A stretch of 64,000 nucleotides of DNA from a virus, in the IMG/VR virus record IMGVR_UViG_3300033571_022897, positions 1 through 64,000 of that record. One strand, written 5' to 3'. Position 1 is the first letter of the stretch, and each line of letters opens with the position of its first letter. The notes under the pieces were generated by a model. The model saw nothing but the letters and a program-made list of their open reading frames with translations. It was not told the DNA's origin and made no database searches. The position numbers and the translations under genes are program-made. Below are positions 36,821-43,305 of the stretch, piece by piece.

Positions 36821-36880
36821 ATGACAGAGTTAAATTATTCATTAACCAAAAAAACGTCACAGGAGGACGTAACATTATGA
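36821..36880 (+). CDS. Possible 19-residue leader peptide of hsp20
   Basis: ATG at 36821 opens a 19-codon frame (MTELNYSLTKKTSQEDVTL) whose TGA stop overlaps the hsp20 ATG as ATGA. It also contains the AGGAGG ribosome-binding site of hsp20. This arrangement would couple hsp20 translation to leader translation. Protein-level function is not implied. Confidence 0.4.
   Translation: MTELNYSLTKKTSQEDVTL
36861..36866 (+). promoter_or_regulatory. Strong Shine-Dalgarno site of hsp20
   Basis: AGGAGG, 10 bases before the ATG at 36877. Consensus Shine-Dalgarno sites are rare in this window, so this gene is probably translated unusually efficiently or by a different mode. Confidence 0.6.
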
Positions 36881-37314
36881 CACAGTTAACTAAATTCGCA
36901 GGTTTTGATCTTGATCCATTCGATCTGTTGTGGAGGAATTTCATAGACCACGACTCAAGATTCAACACACTACTAGAAAAAGTAAACTATCCCACGGATA
37001 TTTACGAAACCGAAGAAGGTATCACCTTCGAACTGGCCGTTGTAGGCTTGGATTCCAAAGACATCTCTGTAGAAACACAAGGAGAAGTGCTGAGGATCAA
37101 ATACACAAAAGAAAAACACGAGGACGAGGCAAAGTATATCTACAAGGGTATTGCTAAGCGTTCGTTCGATTTGGCTTGGAAGGTTTCTTCTAAGTTCGAC
37201 CTCACCAAACTTGAGGCTCAACTTGAAAGGGGACTTTTGACCATCCGTGTTCCTTTCGCTGAGACCGCGAAAGCAAAAGCAATCCAAATCAAAGAAGTAA
37301 AACAAGTAGGATAA
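36877..37314 (+). CDS. Small heat shock protein, Hsp20/alpha-crystallin family
   Basis: 145 residues. The alpha-crystallin domain spans about 35-135: YPTDIYETEEGITFELAVVG, then LDSKDISVETQGEVLRI, and LERGLLTIRVPF (the conserved L-x-x-G-x-L-x-I motif). It is an ATP-independent holdase that forms oligomers and keeps unfolding proteins soluble. Hsp20 genes are well known in T4-like cyanophages. Here it sits directly before GroES/GroEL, forming a chaperone block probably used to fold phage structural proteins. Confidence 0.92.
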   Translation: MTQLTKFAGFDLDPFDLLWRNFIDHDSRFNTLLEKVNYPTDIYETEEGITFELAVVGLDSKDISVETQGEVLRIKYTKEKHEDEAKYIYKGIAKRSFDLAWKVSSKFDLTKLEAQLERGLLTIRVPFAETAKAKAIQIKEVKQVG

Positions 37315-37338
37315 GATAAAGGCCTGTCGACCTTTATC
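37315..37338 (+). other. Hairpin between hsp20 and the next gene
   Basis: GATAAAGG / CCTTTATC, a perfect 8-bp stem with 8-base loop, directly after the hsp20 stop. Only a weak T-tract (CGTTTAGTT) follows. It may be a leaky terminator or an mRNA-stabilising 3' end. Confidence 0.5.
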
Positions 37339-37346
37339 GTTTAGTT

Positions 37347-37538
37347 ATGTTTTCCCTATGTACACAATTCATCACCGTCCAGGAAAGTCTCTATAAAATA
37401 GAGAGAATATTTGATGAGCACAGAGTCCCTGACGTTGAGCTTTTTAAATACTGGCTCCGTGCTGAAACAGTGTTCAGAAAGGATGGAAAATTGTACTTTT
37501 GTAACAAAATAGAAGAAGCAGAAATTGTAAACGAATAA
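37347..37538 (+). CDS. Small hypothetical protein upstream of GroES
   Basis: 63 residues, hydrophilic, mixed helix/strand (ESLYKIERIFDEHRVPDVEL, then LRAETVFRKDGKLYFC), with three cysteines not arranged as a metal site. It lies 6 bases before the GroES ATG, so it is probably co-transcribed with the chaperonin genes. No family is recognised. Confidence 0.5.
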   Translation: MFSLCTQFITVQESLYKIERIFDEHRVPDVELFKYWLRAETVFRKDGKLYFCNKIEEAEIVNE

Positions 37539-37544
37539 ACAACT

Positions 37545-37838
37545 ATGAGCAAATTAAAACCATTGAATGGAAATGTGATCCTTAAAAAGGTCGAAGAGTC
37601 CGAACAAACTTACGGACAGATAGTCATACCCGACATGGGTAAAGAAAAACCGGAACTTGGCGAAGTAGTCGCGGTCAGCGATACGTACAATTGGCACAAA
37701 GGTTCGGATGTTGCGTCTAATCTCAAACCCGGTCAACTGGTGTTGATTCCAAAAATGGGAGCTATGTCATTCTCTATAGACACTGAGGATTATATCATCA
37801 TTAAGGAAACTGAGGTACTATCAATCATCGAAAAATAA
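37545..37838 (+). CDS. groES: GroES-like co-chaperonin
   Basis: 97 residues, the usual length of GroES. It begins LKPLNGNVILKKVEESEQTY, has the mobile-loop region GQIVIPDMG (which binds GroEL), then LGEVVAVSD, and ends with DYIIIKETEVLSII, the typical closing strand. It caps the GroEL folding chamber. T4 encodes only a GroES substitute (gp31); here the matching GroEL follows with a one-base overlap (TAATG). Confidence 0.9.
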   Translation: MSKLKPLNGNVILKKVEESEQTYGQIVIPDMGKEKPELGEVVAVSDTYNWHKGSDVASNLKPGQLVLIPKMGAMSFSIDTEDYIIIKETEVLSIIEK

Positions 37839-39454
37839 TGAGCACAACTAAAAACGTATTCGGCACAGAACTCAAGGAGAAGCTGTACGCCGGCATATCA
37901 AAGCTTAACGAGTCCGTATCTTCTACGCTTGGACCGGGAGGTCGCACCGTACTGATTCGCGAACAGAACGGAGAGGTTAAAGTTACCAAAGACGGTGTAT
38001 CAGTAGCAAAAGCATTTCACAAGTTGGAGGACGACATCGAGGACCTTGGCGCACAACTCGTCAAGCAAGTGGCGATCAAGTCCGCTAACGAAGCTGGTGA
38101 TGGTACTACGACTTCTACGCTTCTCGCCGCCGAGATTGTAAATCAAGGCATCAAAGAGGTCCGTGGAGGTCGTAATGCTGTCGCTATCAAGCGTGAGCTA
38201 GATAAATTGACCGCTGAAGTGATCGAAGACATCAAGAAGATCGCCATTCCCGTAAATTCAGAAGATCAGATTAGGCAAGTAGCGACCATTTCAGGTAACA
38301 ACGACGAAGAGGTCGGAAACCTTATTGCTACTGCTATTGAAAAAGTGGGTCGCGAAGGCGTTGTGACCATCGAAGAGTCCAAGACGGGTGAGACCAGCTT
38401 AGAAGTTGTGGAAGGCATGCAGTTCGATCGCGGCTACAAGTCGCCTTACTTCGTGACCAACAACACCTCCATGCAGGCTGTTTTAGAAGACTGCTATGTG
38501 ATGCTCTTCGATGGAAGAATATCTACGGCGCAAGAACTTCTCCAAGCATTGACCAAGTGTAACTCAGAAAACAAACCTCTCTTGGTGATCGCAGAAGATT
38601 TTGGAGATGAAGCTCTTGCTACTCTTATCGTAAATAAGATGAGAGGCATTGTACAAGTGTGCGCAGTAAAAGCGCCAGAGTTCGGAGAGAGAAAAACACT
38701 AGTGCTTGAGGACATCGCAATCCTCACAGGCGGTCAAGTACTGTCTAAGGACAAGGGTCACAAACTCGATAAGATTCCTTCAGCACAACTGTCTCAATAC
38801 CTCGGTAAAGCTAGACTCGTAACCGTTTCCAAAGAGGATACGACAATCGTAGACGGAAAGGGTTCCTCAGAATCCATCGAAGCGCGCGCTAATGAGATCA
38901 AAGAGCAGATCGAAAAATCGCAATCGTTCTTCGAAAAAGAAAAACTACAAGAGCGACTGGGTAAAATGGTAGGCGGTGTGGCCATCATCAACGTAGGCGG
39001 TAACTCTGAGATCGAGATCAAGGAGAAGAAGGACCGATTGGAAGATGCGCTATACGCCACTAAAGCGGCACTCGCAGACGGTATCGTAGCAGGTGGTGGA
39101 GCCACCCTGTACAGGCTTTCGATAGCTCACAGAGGAACCACTACGGCGGAAGGCGACATCGCGTACATGATCCTTCAGGACGCTTTGCAAGCACCGTTCG
39201 AAAAGATCCTCAGTAACGCTGGAATCGAGAACTGGTGGGACAACCTTCCAAGGGGCGAGAATGAAGTGTTTGACGCTAAGAATCGTAAGATCGTGGACGC
39301 GTTCGAAGCCGGCATCATCGATCCTGCAAAGGTTGTGATCACTGCCCTTAAGAACGCAGTCTCGGTCGCTGGTACAATTCTCACCACAGAAAGCGTGGTA
39401 TTCGAGAAGAAGGACAAAGACGAGAAGGCGGATCCTATGGCGGGAATGATGTAA
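37838..39454 (+). CDS. groEL: GroEL chaperonin
   Basis: 538 residues. [11 protein letters not shown] at about 27-37, [13 protein letters not shown] near 87-99 (ATP binding and hydrolysis) and [15 protein letters not shown] near 400-414 are the conserved nucleotide-site motifs. The apical and intermediate domains are full length. It ends ADPMAGMM, a short form of the Gly-Met tail. It forms the double-ring chamber that folds proteins with GroES. A complete phage chaperonin pair is uncommon. Codons are more GC-rich than in neighbouring genes, consistent with high expression or independent acquisition. Confidence 0.95.
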   Translation: MSTTKNVFGTELKEKLYAGISKLNESVSSTLGPGGRTVLIREQNGEVKVTKDGVSVAKAFHKLEDDIEDLGAQLVKQVAIKSANEAGDGTTTSTLLAAEIVNQGIKEVRGGRNAVAIKRELDKLTAEVIEDIKKIAIPVNSEDQIRQVATISGNNDEEVGNLIATAIEKVGREGVVTIEESKTGETSLEVVEGMQFDRGYKSPYFVTNNTSMQAVLEDCYVMLFDGRISTAQELLQALTKCNSENKPLLVIAEDFGDEALATLIVNKMRGIVQVCAVKAPEFGERKTLVLEDIAILTGGQVLSKDKGHKLDKIPSAQLSQYLGKARLVTVSKEDTTIVDGKGSSESIEARANEIKEQIEKSQSFFEKEKLQERLGKMVGGVAIINVGGNSEIEIKEKKDRLEDALYATKAALADGIVAGGGATLYRLSIAHRGTTTAEGDIAYMILQDALQAPFEKILSNAGIENWWDNLPRGENEVFDAKNRKIVDAFEAGIIDPAKVVITALKNAVSVAGTILTTESVVFEKKDKDEKADPMAGMM

Positions 39455-39463
39455 ATAAAGGTT

Positions 39464-39562
39464 AGTCAGGTAGCGGAATGTAGACGCAGGTCGTAGGTAG
39501 CACCGTTCACAAACAGCCTTATAACGTGGTGAACATTACAGGTTCGAATCCTGTCCTGACTA
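39464..39562 (+). tRNA. tRNA-like element 1 (class II-like, anticodon unresolved)
   Basis: Acceptor AGTCAGG / CCTGACT, D stem GCG / CGC with a Leu-like loop (GGAATGTAGA), and T arm ACAGG-TTCGAAT-CCTGT are all perfect, with discriminator A at 39562 and no encoded CCA. The 49 bases between D and T arms do not give a normal 5-bp, 7-base anticodon arm. The best fold is GGT[C]... / ACC with a bulge, followed by a long hairpin GTTCAC / GTGAAC. Isotype cannot be called. It may be a pseudogene, an interrupted tRNA or a tRNA mimic. Confidence 0.5.
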
Positions 39563-39639
39563 CGATGTTGAGTAGCGCTCAAATGAACTTAGGGCGGTTT
39601 CGGGCTAGCCTAAGAGAGATCGACAAAAAGCCCGTACAT
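39563..39639 (+). other. Structured spacer between tRNA-like elements 1 and 2
   Basis: It contains the hairpin TTGAG / CTCAA (39568-39572 with 39578-39582) and the stem CTTAGG / CCTAAG (39588-39593 with 39609-39614). It is likely part of a longer structured transcript or a tRNA processing spacer. No coding potential was seen. Confidence 0.35.
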
Positions 39640-39763
39640 AGTCAGGTGGCAGAAAGTAATGCAGGTTACAGTACTCCACGGGGCAACACGGTCTAGAACG
39701 TGGGAAGTCTAAGACAAGCCAGCCCGTCTGAAAGTGGTGCAGGTTCGAATCCTGTCCTGACTA
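39640..39763 (+). tRNA. tRNA-like element 2 (anticodon unresolved, oversized)
   Basis: It has the same acceptor as element 1 (AGTCAGG / CCTGACT), a D stem GCA / TGC, and T arm GCAGG-TTCGAAT-CCTGT. The 3' 25 bases are identical to element 1, so the two are duplicates. The region between the D and T arms is about 70 bases, far longer than any normal tRNA. It contains the stem CCACG / CGTGG around a loop with TCTAGA, and further small hairpins. Total length is 124 bases. It could be a tRNA with an insertion or a functional tRNA-like RNA. Confidence 0.45.
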
Positions 39764-39769
39764 CAAAAT

Positions 39770-39858
39770 AGTCGTGTGGCGCAAGTGTGAAGAATAAGCA
39801 CCTAGGGCAGCGAGCTGCGGAAACGCGGAGGTTGTGGGTTCGAATCCCATCACGACTA
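39770..39858 (+). tRNA. tRNA-like element 3 (class II-like, anticodon unresolved)
   Basis: Acceptor AGTCGTG / CACGACT, T arm GTGGG-TTCGAAT-CCCAT, discriminator A at 39858. Total length 89 bases fits a class II tRNA (Leu/Ser/Tyr), with a possible variable arm CTGCG-GAAA-CGCGG. The D and anticodon region (36 bases) does not fold canonically; it contains CCTAGGG where an anticodon loop would be expected. Isotype is not called. Confidence 0.45.
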
Positions 39859-39874
39859 CAAAGTGGAGCAACAT

Positions 39875-39909
39875 GTGCAGTAGCCACAGGGTCCTAGGTC
39901 CCACTGCAC
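39875..39909 (+). other. Hairpin before the tRNA(CAT)
   Basis: GTGCAGT / ACTGCAC, a perfect 7-bp stem closing a 21-base loop with GGGTCCTAGGTCCC. It may be a processing signal or part of a larger RNA that includes the tRNA. Confidence 0.4.
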
Positions 39910-39914
39910 TCTAT

Positions 39915-39987
39915 CGCGGGTTATGGAAGTGGTCATCCGCCAGGTCTCATAAGCCAGGAATCGGGGGTTCGAATCCCTCACCCGCTA
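39915..39987 (+). tRNA. tRNA with CAT anticodon (Met or Ile2)
   Basis: 73 bases, class I. Acceptor CGCGGGT / ACCCGCT with a C1 x T72 mismatch (a trait of initiator tRNAs), D stem TGGA / TCCG, anticodon loop CTCATAA, 5-base variable loop, T arm GGGGG-TTCGAAT-CCCTC, discriminator A. No CCA is encoded. The anticodon stem has one A-A mismatch and lacks the three G-C pairs of initiators, so elongator Met or lysidine-modified Ile are also possible. Confidence 0.75.
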
Positions 39988-39997
39988 CTAAAGGGTT

Positions 39998-40075
39998 GAT
40001 CGGGGAAGTGAGGTTCGTTAACCTGTCGGTGGAGGTGGAACCTTGTGAGTTGTAACCGACCGAGTAAAGCCGATC
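39998..40075 (+). ncRNA. Predicted three-way-junction RNA downstream of the tRNA
   Basis: Stem P1 GATCGG / CCGATC (39998-40003 with 40070-40075) encloses two hairpins. P2 is AGGTT-CGTT-AACCT (40011-40024). P3 is GTCGGT / ACCGAC (40025-40030 with 40055-40060), containing AGGT-GGA-ACCT. All stems are perfect Watson-Crick. An intrinsic terminator follows 4 bases later, so this is the 3' end of a stable transcript that begins upstream with the tRNA-like elements. No known family is assigned by eye. Confidence 0.55.
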
Positions 40076-40078
40076 TTA

Positions 40079-40120
40079 AAAGCGGGTGTCCACGCAACCA
40101 TCTCCCGCTTTCCTTTTTAT
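40079..40120 (+). terminator. Intrinsic terminator of the RNA locus
   Basis: AAAGCGGG / CCCGCTTT stem with a 17-base loop, then CCTTTTTATT. The bases AGCGGGT (40081-40087) are also a perfect complement of the tRNA acceptor strand ACCCGCT (39980-39986), so the two structures could compete before tRNA processing. Confidence 0.8.
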
Positions 40121-40140
40121 TGTTACACGTAAAATGAATT

Positions 40141-40169
40141 TTTTTATGTTCTTAAAATATTGTTATATT
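40141..40169 (+). promoter_or_regulatory. Possible promoter for the 40181 operon
   Basis: TATATT at 40164-40169, 11 bases before the ATG, with a T-rich stretch in the -35 position (weak match). It is similar in its -10 to the promoter before the SSB gene, and a strong terminator lies just upstream. Confidence 0.35.
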
Positions 40170-40180
40170 ACCAAAAAAGC

Positions 40181-41227
40181 ATGCAAAAATTCATAATCAA
40201 CAAAGACTTATTGGCTGCGCTTGACGATTACGATCGCAAGAGCAACCTCATGGAGAAACACTCCAACGTGGGGCTTCCCTACGAAGGAGACCTCAAAGCA
40301 GACGTCAACGACGATCTGATCTACCACGTACCAATCTACGATACATGTCAGCGGAGATTCGCGGCCTTCTGTTCTTTCACTGAGGCCATATGGCACAAGC
40401 ACGAGGATCCGCGCAAGATGGGAAAACACTTCGCAGATCACCATATACCCGAAGAGTTCGATTGGTTCATGCTGTGGTATTTGTTTCGACTGTGCGGCAG
40501 CGGCATCAACTATGTGCCTCGCTACTCTAAAGAAACCATTAAAGACATACTCGGTACCCACGGTTATGGCAACTTCTGGATCATCGACTCTATATTGAAG
40601 GGTCGTTACACTTGGCAAGAGTGGAGAGAAGATCTGAGAAACCGCATCAGACCCTTCACAGACAATAAAGGATATCTGCTACCTCAATTCACGTTCGAAG
40701 GAGAGCGCAGCGGAAACCATCTGCGTAGGTTCATACTCGAACACTCAGAGAGATTGGTGAGACACATCTTCGATAAAGTAACTAAAGAGAGGATGGACAT
40801 CTATCAAGTAACCGATTACGGCAACGAGTACCTCAAAGAACAGGGATTCAAGAAGCAGAACTTCGTGCTCACAGCTTTTGCGGCAGACATAGCAGAATAC
40901 ATGCCACAGTACGTGAACCCTAAGGGATACGTGTACTGCGGAACCAACGCTGTGCGGTGCATCAACGCAATATTCCCAAAGGTGTCTAAGAAAGTAAAAG
41001 ACTTCGAGTACCTCAACGAGGTGCTACAGTTTCTATCAGACAGATACAACTTGAACCCTATCGACTGCGAAGACGCGAGAGCGTGCGACGTTGTACGATA
41101 CTTCCAAGAATACCAGTCTCCAGATCATGTCATTAAGAATGATGGACGAAAGATGCTCAACAACTCTGTATTGAAGCAGATTTGGGGAGAAGAGAAGTAT
41201 TACGACTTCGCAAACAAAATAAAGTAA
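40181..41227 (+). CDS. Unknown enzyme; possible phage DNA base hypermodification protein
   Basis: 348 residues from ATG 40181; a TTG seven codons upstream overlaps the promoter-like sequence and is rejected. The N-terminal half reads RRFAAFCSFTEAIWHKHEDP, then WFMLWYLFRLCGSGINYVPR, TWQEWREDLRNRI and GERSGNHLRRFILE. The all-helical pattern with FRLCGSGINY is faintly like the helical glycosylase-fold proteins that act on hypermodified thymine in phages (alpha-glutamyl/putrescinyl-thymine pyrophosphorylase group). That resemblance is weak. It is one base from the PLP-enzyme-like gene that follows, so they likely work together. Confidence 0.4.
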   Translation: MQKFIINKDLLAALDDYDRKSNLMEKHSNVGLPYEGDLKADVNDDLIYHVPIYDTCQRRFAAFCSFTEAIWHKHEDPRKMGKHFADHHIPEEFDWFMLWYLFRLCGSGINYVPRYSKETIKDILGTHGYGNFWIIDSILKGRYTWQEWREDLRNRIRPFTDNKGYLLPQFTFEGERSGNHLRRFILEHSERLVRHIFDKVTKERMDIYQVTDYGNEYLKEQGFKKQNFVLTAFAADIAEYMPQYVNPKGYVYCGTNAVRCINAIFPKVSKKVKDFEYLNEVLQFLSDRYNLNPIDCEDARACDVVRYFQEYQSPDHVIKNDGRKMLNNSVLKQIWGEEKYYDFANKIK

Positions 41228-41228
41228 C

Positions 41229-42110
41229 ATGTTCGAAAACAAGGCAACGGACCAATCCAACTTGGATTTGGAGGGAGGCAGGGATCTTAACTACTACCTC
41301 GACATGACCAAAGACTACAAGTCGGATGCGGAGTTCAAGATAAAACAGCTTGAAGGTTTCAACGTCATCGACGATGGAGAATTCCAGTACGGAACCAAAG
41401 CCAGAATGGGCGACTTCATGATCAGTCGAGTGAAGGAGGACACTTTAGTATACGTGGCACCTAGAACAGGCTACGCTCCTTACTCTCTCACGTACCTAGC
41501 AAAGAAGTACAACAAGAAACTGGTGCTCTTCATGCCCGCTTCCAAAGAGGCATCCGAACACCAGCTCAGAGTGATAGAGGAAGGCGCCACACCCATATTC
41601 CTTAGGACAGCAGCAATGCCGACTCTCAACGCTTGGGCCAAACAGTTCGCTCAAAAGACTGGCGCAAAGTACTTGCCATTCGGACTCAAGCACGAGGAGG
41701 TCGTGGCAGGTGGAGTGCGCATATTCCACGACGCACTCAAAGACCTGAACATACCCGAAATGTGGACAGTATTCTCAACCGGTGTGCTGTCCAGAACCCT
41801 TCAGATCGCTCTTCCCAATACGACGTTCAATGCTGTAGCTGTCGCAAGGAACGTGCAACCAGGCGAACTAGGCAGAGCCAGATTCTATACCTACGATAAG
41901 GCATTCACAAGAGAATCAAAGGTCCATGTACCGTTCGATTGCATCAAGACCTACGACGCAAAGGGTTGGGAGTATATGAAGAAGTACGGTAAGGAGGGCG
42001 ACTGGTTCTGGAACGTGGCAAGGAACATGCCGAAACCGACCATAAAACCAAGCGATGTTGACTCAGAACGGGCTTGGGGAGATAAGTCAGATATGGACAA
42101 GTACCTATAA
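41229..42110 (+). CDS. PLP-dependent enzyme, tryptophan synthase beta / ACC deaminase-like fold
   Basis: 293 residues. GEFQYGTKARMGDFMISR at about 49-66 resembles the GGNKxRK segment of fold-type II PLP enzymes, with the Schiff-base Lys. LVYVAPRTGYAPYSLTYLAK and KLVLFMPASKEASEHQLRVI follow in the order of that fold (phosphate/cofactor strand, then an Ala-rich helix and VxxMP strand). The reaction could be deamination, elimination or addition on an amino acid. Lying next to the possible base-modification gene, it might tailor an amino acid attached to DNA; this is inference. Confidence 0.5.
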   Translation: MFENKATDQSNLDLEGGRDLNYYLDMTKDYKSDAEFKIKQLEGFNVIDDGEFQYGTKARMGDFMISRVKEDTLVYVAPRTGYAPYSLTYLAKKYNKKLVLFMPASKEASEHQLRVIEEGATPIFLRTAAMPTLNAWAKQFAQKTGAKYLPFGLKHEEVVAGGVRIFHDALKDLNIPEMWTVFSTGVLSRTLQIALPNTTFNAVAVARNVQPGELGRARFYTYDKAFTRESKVHVPFDCIKTYDAKGWEYMKKYGKEGDWFWNVARNMPKPTIKPSDVDSERAWGDKSDMDKYL

Positions 42111-42152
42111 AATTTATTAGATTAGCTGAACAAATTAGTGTATATTAAAACT

Positions 42153-42437
42153 ATGAAAAACAAAAACATACTTGAAGAAGCAAATGAAATTGTCAACAGA
42201 CGATCTCAAGAAAAGGAACGAATGTACGGTCCATTTTCTGAGGGAATGGAACGCGCTGCTATGATCATGCGTGGAATGACAGGCAAGAATTTTACAGCCG
42301 AAGACGTATACGTTGCATTGGTTGCATTAAAACTTTCTAGGCATTCTTACAATTATCGCAGAGATAATCTACTTGATGCCACTGCATACTTAGGAGCTTT
42401 AGATAATTACATCTCAGATAAACAAAGCAAAAAATAA
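42153..42437 (+). CDS. Small helical nucleotide-metabolism-like protein (DUF6378/MazG-like)
   Basis: 94 residues from ATG 42153 (a GTG five codons upstream overlaps TATATT and is rejected). RRSQEKERMYGPFSEGMERAA, then VYVALVALKLSRHSYNY and DNLLDATAYLGAL give the pattern of phage all-helical proteins related to MazG-type NTP pyrophosphohydrolases (R...YG, LK-x-R, DN-x-x-D). Such proteins may trim nucleotide pools, in keeping with the dUTPase and deaminase genes downstream. The assignment is by motif only. Confidence 0.55.
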   Translation: MKNKNILEEANEIVNRRSQEKERMYGPFSEGMERAAMIMRGMTGKNFTAEDVYVALVALKLSRHSYNYRRDNLLDATAYLGALDNYISDKQSKK

Positions 42438-42438
42438 T

Positions 42439-42603
42439 ATGAGTACTAAATCGCAGATCAATAGAATTAGGGATAAAATCAAAGAAGTAGTCACTTCTCC
42501 GGCAAAAGATTGGTTTGATAGAACTGTAAACAAGTCAGCAAAACTTAGGATACTGAGAAGAAAGTTGCACAATTTAGAGGTCGCTAGAACAAAGGGACGA
42601 TGA
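42439..42603 (+). CDS. Small basic protein
   Basis: 54 residues, ATG 42439, one base after the upstream stop and overlapping the next start by 4 bases (ATGA). The sequence is rich in Lys/Arg (SKSQINRIRDKIKEVV-like start; LRILRRKLHNLEV end), predicted helical, and could bind nucleic acid or membrane. No family is recognised. Tight packing on both sides argues that it is a real gene. Confidence 0.5.
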   Translation: MSTKSQINRIRDKIKEVVTSPAKDWFDRTVNKSAKLRILRRKLHNLEVARTKGR

Positions 42604-42938
42604 ATTTATTTTATGGGATATTGACGGGCATTATAGCACAAGCTATAACATTTTGTCAATTACAGGGAAGCGCTAAGTGGGGATGGTATGAAAAATATCC
42701 TATACTCATACTTCTTTTGGGAATCCCATCGTCTTATTTTTTTATAAAGTCTACTCACAGTATCATAGAGGTTTATAACGGAGAAATATGGCCTAGTAGA
42801 TTGTTAGGATTTGGAACAGGTATCATAACTTTTTACGTAATGAGTTACCTATTATTTCACGAATCCATAACTCTGAAAACTATTATTTGTTTAATACTGT
42901 CTTTCGCTATCGTAGCTATTCAATTGTATTGGAGATGA
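42600..42938 (+). CDS. Small four-helix membrane protein
   Basis: 112 residues with four hydrophobic segments (about 3-20, 34-50, 67-88 and 93-110) and few charges. The layout resembles half-size transporter-like or small multidrug-resistance-like membrane proteins of phages, but no motif settles this. Both ends overlap neighbours as ATGA, so it belongs to the run of coupled small genes. Confidence 0.55.
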   Translation: MNLFYGILTGIIAQAITFCQLQGSAKWGWYEKYPILILLLGIPSSYFFIKSTHSIIEVYNGEIWPSRLLGFGTGIITFYVMSYLLFHESITLKTIICLILSFAIVAIQLYWR

Positions 42939-43147
42939 TGCTAGAATTTCAAAGTCCTATACCGGTTATAGTAGAGAACGACAAAGAAGGTTACGCTATA
43001 TACGTTACAAACGGAGGGTCCTTTGAAAACGATATTTGGTGTGTTGTGCATTGCGATGGAGGGCATGTTAGACACTATACAAGCGATCAAATAAAAATAC
43101 ATGCGAATGCTACTTTAGGAATACAAAAAATCAATACACCAAAATGA
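42935..43147 (+). CDS. Small hypothetical protein (beta-rich)
   Basis: 70 residues from ATG 42935, overlapping the upstream stop (ATGATGA). A longer frame back to TTG 42887 would run 50 bases into the upstream gene and is less likely. It reads FQSPIPVIVENDKEGYAIYV, then ENDIWCVVHCDGGHVRHYTS, a small SH3- or KTSC-like beta barrel pattern. No family is assigned with confidence. Confidence 0.5.
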   Translation: MMLEFQSPIPVIVENDKEGYAIYVTNGGSFENDIWCVVHCDGGHVRHYTSDQIKIHANATLGIQKINTPK

Positions 43148-43305
43148 AGAGTTTTTTACTTGGCACAATAGGTGTTATAGTAGCTGCTATAATACCATTT
43201 GGAATACTAAAATTAGCAGCGACCATGATGGATAGAAAAGAACGACTACAAAAACAAAAACAATATGAAGATCAAGAAAATAAGACAGGTAAAGACACCA
43301 ACTAG
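43144..43305 (+). CDS. Tiny membrane protein overlapping the dUTPase gene
   Basis: 53 residues. ATG 43144 overlaps the upstream stop as ATGA. Residues 3-24 are a transmembrane helix (LLGTIGVIVAAIIPFGIL), then a Lys/Gln-rich tail. Its last 41 bases overlap the dUTPase reading frame in another phase, which is unusual, so either the overlap is real or translation stops being important there. Confidence 0.45.
   Translation: MKSFLLGTIGVIVAAIIPFGILKLAATMMDRKERLQKQKQYEDQENKTGKDTN

Noticed and set aside
39693-39887. Minus-strand frame of 64 codons across the tRNA-like elements
   Set aside because: It is the well-known artefact of translating tRNA T arms antisense (GIRTHNLR and TGFEPA strings). It supports the tRNA-like nature of the region, not a gene.
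39834-40055. Plus-strand frame of 73 codons through tRNA element 3 and the tRNA (CAT)
   Set aside because: It runs through the T arms (SNPSPA-type string) and the stems of the structured RNA; no start signal and no protein-like composition.
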